Shown here one piece after another: positions 1 through 4,570 of a stretch of DNA of 5,367 bases. The DNA comes from Spirochaetaceae bacterium (GTDB taxonomy: Bacteria > Spirochaetota > Spirochaetia > Treponematales > Rectinemataceae). The notes under the pieces are model-generated. The model did not search any database. It worked only from the letters and a program-made list of their open reading frames with translations, and had not been told where the DNA came from. The position numbers were made by a program, and so were the translations under genes. The DNA lies in contig JAEUJG010000425.1 in NCBI GenBank assembly GCA_016794765.1, positions 1 through 5,367 of the forward strand, read 5' to 3'. The number at the start of each line of letters is the position of its first letter. Within the stretch, counting starts at the first letter, position 1.

Positions 1-1
1 C

Positions 2-412
2 GCCGGCCCCGACGGGCTTCCGCTCGCCCTCCTCGAGCGCCGCTATGATTCCAGGGGACTGCTCGTGGAGGAACTGAGGCGCGGCCTCGAGGCCCGCGCC
101 GCTTCCGCGCCGGCGGCCGGGCCCGCCGCAAATCCGGCCCGGGGACCGGCGGGCTCCGTCGCTCCGGCCGCTCCCGCCGCGCCCGGCACCAAGCCGACCT
201 CGCCCGCACCGGCCGGGCCCGCGGCCGCGGCGCCCTCAGGCTCCACCGCAAAGGCCGAGCCCACCGAGCTTCGCTATCGCTTCCGCTACCAGGCCGGCGC
301 GCTCGCGGGGCGCTGGGAGAGAAGCGTCCTCCTCGTTTCCGACGCCTTCGGCGGCGATCGCCTGGAGCTCGTTGCGATCGAGCGCTCGCTCTATGGCGAC
401 AAACTACCCTGA
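2..412 (+). CDS. C-terminal end of an unrecognised Ala/Pro/Gly-rich protein (5' end outside window)
   Basis: The frame is open from the first bases of the window to a TGA at 410-412, giving 136 visible residues, so the real start almost certainly lies upstream. A GTG at 65 could serve as a start, but the residues before it (LALLERRYDSRGLLVEELRR) read as ordinary protein and continue smoothly. Three parts can be seen: a short charged, probably helical segment (visible residues 1-30), a low-complexity linker of Ala, Pro and Gly (about 31-83), and a compact C-terminal segment of about 50 residues (LRYRFRYQAG through SLYGDKLP) with alternating hydrophobic and charged residues suggesting beta strands. 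No catalytic motif or membrane segment is visible. A flexible linker before a small terminal domain is common in envelope or scaffold proteins, but I do not recognise the family and assign no function. The next gene begins 48 bp downstream with its own promoter. Confidence 0.72.
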   Translation, partial: AGPDGLPLALLERRYDSRGLLVEELRRGLEARAASAPAAGPAANPARGPAGSVAPAAPAAPGTKPTSPAPAGPAAAAPSGSTAKAEPTELRYRFRYQAGALAGRWERSVLLVSDAFGGDRLELVAIERSLYGDKLP

Positions 413-421
413 GGGCCGCGG

Positions 422-450
422 TTTACAGGGAGACGCCTACACGATATACT
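422..450 (+). promoter_or_regulatory. Sigma70-type promoter for the 98-residue gene and the GNAT gene
   Basis: A -35 hexamer TTTACA (422-427, five of six consensus bases) and a -10 hexamer TATACT (445-450, five of six) are separated by exactly 17 bp, the optimal spacing for a housekeeping sigma factor. They are AT-rich islands in very GC-rich DNA, in the only gap on this side, just upstream of the ATG at 461. The usual start, about seven bases after the -10, falls near 457-461, so the leader would be zero to four bases long. No Shine-Dalgarno motif lies at usable distance, which fits leaderless translation. This is a prediction from sequence only. Confidence 0.66.
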
Positions 451-460
451 CCGCCGCTGT

Positions 461-757
461 ATGCATACGAGCGATCACGGCGCCACCGACTGGCGCGACG
501 AGAAGCACGACGAAGTTTTCGGAAGTACCCTCACGGGGCTCGAGCGGCGCCGGAAGAGCGATCCGTCCTTCCGCCTCGCCGACGCGGAGGGCACCCTTGC
601 CCACCTGTATGTCCAGGACGGCAACGACCAGGGCGGCCGCGGGGAGCTGCAGGACATCGTCCTCGGCGCGATGATCGCCGCGCACGAGCACTTCATCGCC
701 GAGTGGAAGCGCGAGCTTGAGGCCGCGTCTTCGGAACAGGAGCAACCATGTCCATAG
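461..757 (+). CDS. Small unrecognised protein, 98 residues, first gene of a two-gene unit
   Basis: The protein runs from an ATG at 461 to a TAG at 755-757. It is hydrophilic and charged, with no signal peptide or membrane segment, so it is probably cytoplasmic. A central part (residues 41-62, containing EGTLAHLYVQ and DGNDQGGRGE) looks well ordered, followed by a helix (about 63-90) with hydrophobic spacing and a His/Glu patch (AAHEHFIAEWKRE). The last residues are low-complexity and overlap the next gene. I recognise no named domain; the helix could be a protein-protein contact. Its stop lies 10 bp inside the downstream GNAT gene, so the two are very probably co-transcribed and perhaps act together. 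The ATG has no Shine-Dalgarno sequence but sits right behind a good promoter, suggesting leaderless translation. GC-rich DNA produces spurious frames, but the promoter, the overlap and the ordinary amino-acid composition make this one credible. Confidence 0.72.
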   Translation: MHTSDHGATDWRDEKHDEVFGSTLTGLERRRKSDPSFRLADAEGTLAHLYVQDGNDQGGRGELQDIVLGAMIAAHEHFIAEWKRELEAASSEQEQPCP

Positions 758-1872
758 AGATCCGCCTCGTCGAGACCCGCCGGGACCTCGACAAGTTCAT
801 CAAGTTCCAGTTTGACCACTACCGCGGCAACCCCTATGCCGTCCCGCCCCTCGTCTTCGACGAGCTCAACACGCTCCGCAAGGACAAGAATCCCGCCTTC
901 GAATTCTGCGACGCCGAGTACTGGCTCGCCTACAAGGACGGGAAGATCGTCGGCAGGATCGCGGGCATTCACAACGAGCGCTACGTGGAGAAGTGGGGCC
1001 TCAAGAACGCCCGCTTCGGCTGGATCGAGTTCATCGACGACTACGCGGTCTCCGAGGCCCTTCTCCGGACCGTCGAGGATTGGGCCCGCTCCAAGGGCAT
1101 GGAAGGGATCGTGGGTCCCATGGGCTTCACGGACTCCGACAAGGAGGGCATGCTCGTCGAGGGCTTCGAGGAGCTCGGCACGATGCCCATGATCTACAAC
1201 CATCCCTACTACCAAAAACACCTCGAGCGGCTCGGCTACGCCAAGGAAGTCGACTGGCTCGAGTTCGAGGTGAAGGTGCCCGAGTGGGTGCCCGAGAAGG
1301 CCCTGCGCGTCCAGGAGCTCATCTCCAAGCGCTCCGGCGTCCATCTCTACGAGTGGAAGTCGAAGAAGGAGCTCGTGACCAAGTTCGGGAAGCCCCTCTT
1401 CAAGCTCCTCGACGAGGCCTATGCCGGGCTGTTCGGCACCGTTCCCCTCACCGAACGCCAGGTGGACGCCTACATCAAGCAATACCTGGGCTTCGTCGAT
1501 CCGCGCTTCACGAAGCTCGTCGTCGACGAGAAGGACGAGCTCATCGCCTTCGGCGTCGCGATGCCGAGCCTTTCTCATGCCCTCCAGAAGGCGCGCGGCC
1601 GCGTCTTCCCCCTCGGTTGGATCCACATCCTCAAGGCCCTGAGGAAGCCCGAGGGTCTCGACATGTACCTCGTCGCGGTCAAGAAGGAGTACCAGTCGCG
1701 CGGCGTCATCGCCTTCATGATGACCTCCCTCACGCAGGACTGCATCAAGGCCGGCATCAAGACCGCCGAGACCGCCGGGGAGCTCGAGTCGAACCACGCC
1801 GTCCAGAGCCTCTGGAAGGACTTCGAGCGCCGCCAGCACAAGCGCCGCCGCGCCTACTTCAAGAAGCTCTAG
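748..1872 (+). CDS. GNAT-fold (acyl-CoA N-acyltransferase-like) protein, YghO-like, 374 residues
   Basis: A likely cytoplasmic protein of the GNAT acyltransferase superfamily; the acceptor substrate is unknown. It starts at an ATG at 748 with AGGAG at 738-742 (five-base spacing) and ends at a TAG. The N-terminal half (about 1-175) shows a GNAT-like pattern: strands around YWLAYKDGKIVGRIAGI (59-75), then FIDDYAV (95-101) and the helix EALLRTVEDWARSKG, then a GPMGF-type turn (123-127). The C-terminal part (about 255-374) looks like a second GNAT-like unit: a strand pair KLVVDEKDELIAFGVAM, then MYLVAVKKEYQSRGVIAFMM (306-325) in the place of the acetyl-CoA loop, then the helix and strand of an NHAVQSLWKDF segment. 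The loop reads QSRGVI, whereas active enzymes usually have Q/R-x-x-G-x-G/A, so CoA binding there may be altered. The length is about twice a single GNAT domain. I place it with the YghO-like uncharacterised proteins from memory. It overlaps the upstream 98-residue gene by 10 bp, and a terminator follows 37 bp after the stop. Confidence 0.83.
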   Translation: MSIEIRLVETRRDLDKFIKFQFDHYRGNPYAVPPLVFDELNTLRKDKNPAFEFCDAEYWLAYKDGKIVGRIAGIHNERYVEKWGLKNARFGWIEFIDDYAVSEALLRTVEDWARSKGMEGIVGPMGFTDSDKEGMLVEGFEELGTMPMIYNHPYYQKHLERLGYAKEVDWLEFEVKVPEWVPEKALRVQELISKRSGVHLYEWKSKKELVTKFGKPLFKLLDEAYAGLFGTVPLTERQVDAYIKQYLGFVDPRFTKLVVDEKDELIAFGVAMPSLSHALQKARGRVFPLGWIHILKALRKPEGLDMYLVAVKKEYQSRGVIAFMMTSLTQDCIKAGIKTAETAGELESNHAVQSLWKDFERRQHKRRRAYFKKL

Positions 1873-1908
1873 GTCCCAACCGCCCTCCGCGCGGAGGCGC
1901 GAAGCGAC

Positions 1909-1937
1909 AAAAAGGCCGCCCGTCGGGGCGGCCTTTT
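1909..1937. terminator. Bidirectional intrinsic terminator between convergent operons
   Basis: A perfect 12-bp inverted repeat (AAAAGGCCGCCC at 1910-1921 and GGGCGGCCTTTT at 1926-1937) encloses the tetraloop GTCG. The stem is GC-rich with an A tract on one side (1909-1913) and a T tract on the other (1934-1937), so transcripts from either strand end in a hairpin followed by U residues. It lies between the GNAT gene stop (1872) and the HD-GYP gene stop (1988), exactly where both operons must end. A 14-bp palindrome, CCTCCGCGCGGAGG (1884-1897), just before it could form a second small hairpin in the plus-strand transcript. Confidence 0.93.
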
Positions 1938-1987
1938 GCGTGGCGGGCGGGATCGGCGGCGCCTCGGCCGCGGGTCGCCGCGCGGCG

Positions 1988-3091
1988 CTATTGCCCGAAT
2001 TCGTCGGCGTTCTCGGCGAAGATGAGGGCCAAATCCTCCTCGATCTTGAGGAAAACGTCGACGAGCTCCGGGTCGAAGTGGATGCCGCGGTCCTCCCGGA
2101 TCTTGGCCACCGCGCTCTGGTGGGGGTAGGCGGGCTTGTAGCTGCGCCGCATCCGGAGCGCGTCGTAGACGTCGGCGAGCGTGGTGATCCGCGCGGCGAG
2201 CGGTATCATCGGGCCCATCCAGTTGTAGGGATAGCCCGAGCCGTTCCAGCGCTCGTGGTGGGAAAGGGCGATCTCCTTGGCCATCGGGTTCGGATAGCTC
2301 GAGAGGATGAAGGCGCCGTTCTTCGTGTGCTCCTTCATGATGCCCCACTCGAATTCGGAGAGCGGCCCCTTCTTGTTGAGGATGTCGTCCGGCGTGCCGA
2401 TCTTGCCGACGTCGTGCATCGCCGCCAGGAAGCCGATGTCCTCGATGAAGTCCACGTCGACCTCGGGCCAGCGGGGGTCGTGGTAAAGCTCGCGGGCCAG
2501 GCGGCTGGCGTAGAGGTTGACGCGCTCGATGTGCCGGCCCGTGTCGTTGTCCTTCATCTTGGAGGCTTCGAGCAGGGAGGAGAACATGCCGCGGAGGTGG
2601 CGGACGTTTTCCTCGGTGACGTCGTCCAGGTAGACCGCGTAGGCTTCGGGCCGGGGACGCATCTCCTCGGAGAGCCAGAGGGGCTGGATGTGCATCTTCG
2701 TCAGGTGGGCGGGCGCGTCCTTGGCCCGGTGCGACAGGTGCCCCTTCCAGAGGAAACCGCGTTCGCCGTTGCCGAGGGCGGCGCGGAGCTCCCCCGCGGT
2801 CTCCGGGGTCAGGGACCGGGCGAAGGTGGCGAGGAGGCTGTCGTGGGATTCGTACTCGTAGATCGCGAGGAGGGCGCGGAAGCGCGGATTGCGGTAGACG
2901 AAGCGGAGGGAATCGTCGATCAGCGCGTAGGGGGCGGGACTCCGCTCGTAACTCCGCGCCAGGGTTCTCAGGGCGGGGAAGGAGAGGAGGTGGTGTTCGT
3001 CTTCGGACGCGGCCTCGGGAACCTCGTCCTCGAGCGGGGCGAGTTCTTCGACGTCGTCGGGATCTGTGCGGTCCAACTCGTCCATCGCCAC
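1988..3091 (-). CDS. PAS-HD-GYP protein, putative cyclic-di-GMP phosphodiesterase, 367 residues
   Basis: Predicted to hydrolyse the second messenger c-di-GMP (HD-GYP class, metal-dependent), probably under control of a sensory domain. Residues 1-35 are an acidic, disordered-looking leader. Residues about 41-160 look like a PAS-type fold (PYALIDDSLRFVYRNPRFRAL near 54-74 and a strand ending YAVYLDDVTEE), joined by a short helix to the HD-GYP domain (about 170-360). Expected landmarks are all present: TGRH with His187, the HD pair His226-Asp227 followed by VGKIG, Glu254-His255, HHE at 278-280, the GYP triad at 286-288 inside WNGSGYP, and ADVYDAL with Asp307 and Asp310. This argues for an active enzyme. 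No membrane segment or receiver domain is seen, so it should be cytoplasmic. The start is the GTG at 3091, six bases after AAGGA; an ATG at 3085 is the alternative. It is the last gene of the tsaE-tsaB operon, 26 bp after tsaB, and ends at a TAG before the bidirectional terminator. What the PAS domain senses cannot be read from sequence. Confidence 0.92.
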   Translation of the reverse strand: MAMDELDRTDPDDVEELAPLEDEVPEAASEDEHHLLSFPALRTLARSYERSPAPYALIDDSLRFVYRNPRFRALLAIYEYESHDSLLATFARSLTPETAGELRAALGNGERGFLWKGHLSHRAKDAPAHLTKMHIQPLWLSEEMRPRPEAYAVYLDDVTEENVRHLRGMFSSLLEASKMKDNDTGRHIERVNLYASRLARELYHDPRWPEVDVDFIEDIGFLAAMHDVGKIGTPDDILNKKGPLSEFEWGIMKEHTKNGAFILSSYPNPMAKEIALSHHERWNGSGYPYNWMGPMIPLAARITTLADVYDALRMRRSYKPAYPHQSAVAKIREDRGIHFDPELVDVFLKIEEDLALIFAENADEFGQ

Positions 3092-3097
3092 TCGTCT

Positions 3098-3102
3098 TCC
3101 TT
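3098..3102 (-). promoter_or_regulatory. Ribosome binding site deciding the HD-GYP gene start
   Basis: On the minus strand AAGGA lies six bases before the GTG at 3091 and twelve before the ATG at 3085. The shorter, near-optimal spacing favours the GTG start. The site sits in the 26-bp gap after the tsaB stop, and no promoter is visible there, so the HD-GYP gene is probably translated from the operon mRNA. Confidence 0.6.
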
Positions 3103-3117
3103 CAGGATCGCGGAGCG

Positions 3118-3819
3118 TCAGCGCGCCGGATCCGGCAGATCGGGTTTGTCCGCGGGGCCGGGAGCCGCGGCTTCCTCGGCCTCGCTCGGCCGGAGATAGA
3201 GCGGTCCTTCGTCCGGAGCCGAAGGACCCAGTCGGGCAAAGCGTTCAAGGGCAAGCTCCGCGAGCGCCCGCGCCGCGGGATCGCGTCCGCGGCGATCGAT
3301 GGAAAAGCCGCTCCGTTCCGTGGCCAGTTCCTCGAAAAGCCCGGCGTCGGGGCCCGTGATGAGCGCCTCGGGGTAAGTATCGAGCAGGGCCGCGAGGCGC
3401 GCAAGTGGCACGTCGAGCCAATCGCCCACGCGCTTGCCGCGTTCGTAGATCGCCGCGTAGACGCGGCCCTTCTTGCCGTCCAGGATCGGCGCGACGGCGC
3501 CGGGGAAGGCCTCCCGGCCCCAGGCCAGGCAGTCGAGGGTCGGCACGGCGACAAGGGGCTTGCCGAGGGCCAGGGCCATGCCCTTGGCCGTCGCCATGCC
3601 GATGCGGAGCCCCGTGAAGGATCCGGGCCCGGCGGAACAGGCGAGGAGGTCGAGGTCGGCCGGCGCGAGGCCGGCCCGGCCCAGGCAAAAATCAATGAGG
3701 TCCGTGAGGCGTTCCGCGTGCTTGAGACCCAAGTCCAGGCTCGCCTCGGCAAAGCCCGAATCGGTCTTCAGCGCGACGGACAGCAGGGCCGAGGCCGCGT
3801 CGATGGCGAGGACGTTCAT
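3118..3819 (-). CDS. tsaB: TsaB, tRNA t6A37 threonylcarbamoyltransferase complex subunit (ASKHA fold), 233 residues
   Basis: TsaB is the non-catalytic partner that dimerises with TsaD and, with TsaE, supports transfer of threonylcarbamoyl to A37 of tRNAs reading ANN codons; it is cytoplasmic. The family signatures are clear: the N-terminal MNVLAIDAAS phosphate-loop strand, KHAERL (33-38), the hallmark GPGSFTGLRIG (64-74) followed by the helix ATAKGMALAL, PTLDCLA (93-99), DGKKGRVYAAIY (114-125, usually DARRGEVY in relatives) and the C-terminal YLRP (208-211). The length matches the family. A longer open frame extends upstream to 3939, but those 40 residues are Arg/Pro-rich out-of-frame noise inside tsaE. 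The ATG at 3819 is right because the protein begins exactly at the conserved strand, GGAGG lies ten bases upstream (3830-3834), and the ATG overlaps the tsaE stop as ATGA. The last 20 residues (AEEAAAPGPADKPDLPDPAR) are a disordered tail. It is followed by the HD-GYP gene. Confidence 0.95.
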   Translation of the reverse strand: MNVLAIDAASALLSVALKTDSGFAEASLDLGLKHAERLTDLIDFCLGRAGLAPADLDLLACSAGPGSFTGLRIGMATAKGMALALGKPLVAVPTLDCLAWGREAFPGAVAPILDGKKGRVYAAIYERGKRVGDWLDVPLARLAALLDTYPEALITGPDAGLFEELATERSGFSIDRRGRDPAARALAELALERFARLGPSAPDEGPLYLRPSEAEEAAAPGPADKPDLPDPAR

Positions 3820-4256
3820 GGAAGGAGCCCCTCCAGGGCCGCGCCCTCGATCCGGGCGCGGCGGGTCCCGTTGGGCAGGACGGAAAGCTCGATGCGGGCG
3901 GCGTCGGCGGGCAGGGCCGCCTCGATGCGCTCGCTCCACTCGACGAGGCAGAGCGCCCCGCGGTCGGCCAGGAGATCCTCGCCGCCGATCTCCGCGAAGT
4001 CGGCGGGCCCGGAGAGGCGATAGGCGTCCATGTGGTGGAGGCGGAGCCTGCCTTCGTACTCGGAAACCACGGTGAAGGTCGGGCTCGTCACCTCGTCCTC
4101 GATGCCGAGGCCGCGGGCCACGCCCTTGGCCATCACCGTCTTGCCGGCGCCGAGGTCCCCCCGGAAGGCTATGACGAGGCCGCCGGCGGCCCGGCGGCCT
4201 ATCAACTCGCCGAGCGCTTCGGTCTCCTCGGGGCTCCGGAGTTCAAGCAGCTTCAG
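3816..4256 (-). CDS. tsaE: TsaE, tRNA t6A biosynthesis ATPase, 146 residues, apparent CTG start
   Basis: TsaE is the P-loop ATPase that binds TsaB-TsaD and resets the complex during t6A synthesis in bacteria. With the CTG at 4256 as residue 1, the motifs are: a starting helix with RSPEETEALG (7-16), Walker A GDLGAGKT (33-40), the switch-like TSPTFTVVSEY (57-67), HMDAYRL (75-81) and LVEWSERI (104-111), whose Glu-Trp is typical of the family. The length of 146 fits the usual size of about 150. No ATG, GTG or TTG precedes Walker A at the expected place. A GTG at 4328 would add 24 noise-like residues (AHPAPHSVDQGTRHG and so on) and a 76-bp overlap with the upstream gene; a TTG at 4205 would cut off the first helix. 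The CTG overlaps the upstream TGA as CTGA, and a GGGGG run six bases before it could act as a weak ribosome site, so coupled translation is likely. Its own stop overlaps the tsaB start as ATGA. Confidence 0.92.
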   Translation of the reverse strand: MKLLELRSPEETEALGELIGRRAAGGLVIAFRGDLGAGKTVMAKGVARGLGIEDEVTSPTFTVVSEYEGRLRLHHMDAYRLSGPADFAEIGGEDLLADRGALCLVEWSERIEAALPADAARIELSVLPNGTRRARIEGAALEGLLP

Positions 4257-4513
4257 GGCAGGCCCCCGCTCTTGTCGAGTTCCGTGACGAGTTCCTTGAT
4301 CGACCGAATGAGGGGCAGGATGGGCCACTCGGGCTCCTCGACGAACCTCGCGCTCACCTCCGGCGCGCCGATGGGTCGCCGCTCGACGGTGAAGACCAGG
4401 GCCTTCTCGAAGACCTTGCCCTCGCGCTCGAGGACGGCGATCCCCGTGAATTCCCTGATGTAGTGAAGGGGAGTCTCCTTGCGCCGGAGGTCCTTGAGCT
4501 CGATTATCCGCAT
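4253..4513 (-). CDS. Small unrecognised protein, 86 residues, first gene of the tsaE-tsaB-HD-GYP operon
   Basis: The protein starts at an ATG at 4513 and ends at a TGA overlapping the tsaE start. It is soluble and charged, with no signal peptide or membrane helix. Residues 1-25 (RIIELKDLRRKETPLHYIRE) are basic and mixed; residues 24-58 read as an antiparallel strand pair (GIAVLEREGKVFEKALVFTVE, a turn with PIG, then VSARFVEE), and residues 63-80 form a helix (WPILPLIRSIKELVTELD). This looks like a small, compact alpha/beta protein. I recognise no family; I have a weak memory of similar short hypothetical proteins next to tsaE in treponemes, which I could not check. The ATG has only a poor GGA upstream but lies exactly where the promoter at 4520-4548 should start transcription, so it is probably read from a leaderless mRNA. 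Leading the operon, it may set translation of tsaE by coupling. Confidence 0.86.
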   Translation of the reverse strand: MRIIELKDLRRKETPLHYIREFTGIAVLEREGKVFEKALVFTVERRPIGAPEVSARFVEEPEWPILPLIRSIKELVTELDKSGGLP

Positions 4514-4519
4514 AGGTCC

Positions 4520-4548
4520 ATTCTACGGAATGCGCCGGAGCGGGTCAA
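4520..4548 (-). promoter_or_regulatory. Sigma70-type promoter of the small gene-tsaE-tsaB-HD-GYP operon
   Basis: On the minus strand a -35 hexamer TTGACC (4543-4548, five of six consensus bases) and a -10 hexamer TAGAAT (4520-4525, five of six) are separated by exactly 17 bp. Six bases (4514-4519) lie between the -10 and the A of the ATG at 4513, so the standard start position coincides with that A. This predicts a fully leaderless mRNA. The promoter fills the 57-bp gap after the PilZ gene, so this operon can be expressed independently of PilZ. Its -35 is part of an imperfect inverted repeat. Confidence 0.7.
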
Positions 4549-4563
4549 GTTGAGCCCTTCCGG
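4535..4563. repeat. Imperfect inverted repeat over the -35 element, possible operator or weak PilZ terminator
   Basis: The arms are CCGGA, GGG and TCAA on the left (4535-4539, 4542-4544, 4545-4548) and TTGA, CCC and TCCGG on the right (4550-4553, 4555-4557, 4559-4563), with single or double unpaired bases between blocks. Twelve pairs are possible on paper around one central G, although a real RNA hairpin would open the innermost pairs to form a loop. No T tract follows on the minus strand, so it would be a poor intrinsic terminator for the PilZ transcript. Its overlap with the -35 hexamer makes an operator role possible. Confidence 0.35.
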
Positions 4564-4570
4564 CCATCGT

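Noticed and set aside
475..1839. Long 454-residue open frame on the minus strand opposite the GNAT and 98-residue genes
   Set aside because: It is in register with the GC-rich third-position bias of the plus-strand genes, has a Leu/Glu/Val/Asp-heavy shadow composition and no recognisable domain, and the plus-strand genes have a promoter, a ribosome site and family motifs.
993..2129. 378-residue plus-strand frame overlapping the GNAT gene
   Set aside because: Arg/Pro/Gly-rich composition typical of an out-of-frame reading of GC-rich DNA; it also runs across the terminator.
1940..3199. 419-residue plus-strand open frame opposite the HD-GYP gene
   Set aside because: It runs through the terminator and mirrors the HD-GYP codons; the HD-GYP motifs on the minus strand are decisive.
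3820..3939. N-terminal 40-residue extension of TsaB
   Set aside because: Arg/Pro-rich noise inside tsaE; the conserved TsaB N-terminus, an ATGA overlap and GGAGG all point to the ATG at 3819.
4514..4570. Intrinsic terminator for the PilZ gene
   Set aside because: The inverted repeat has no following U tract and overlaps a promoter, so I list it only as a possible operator.
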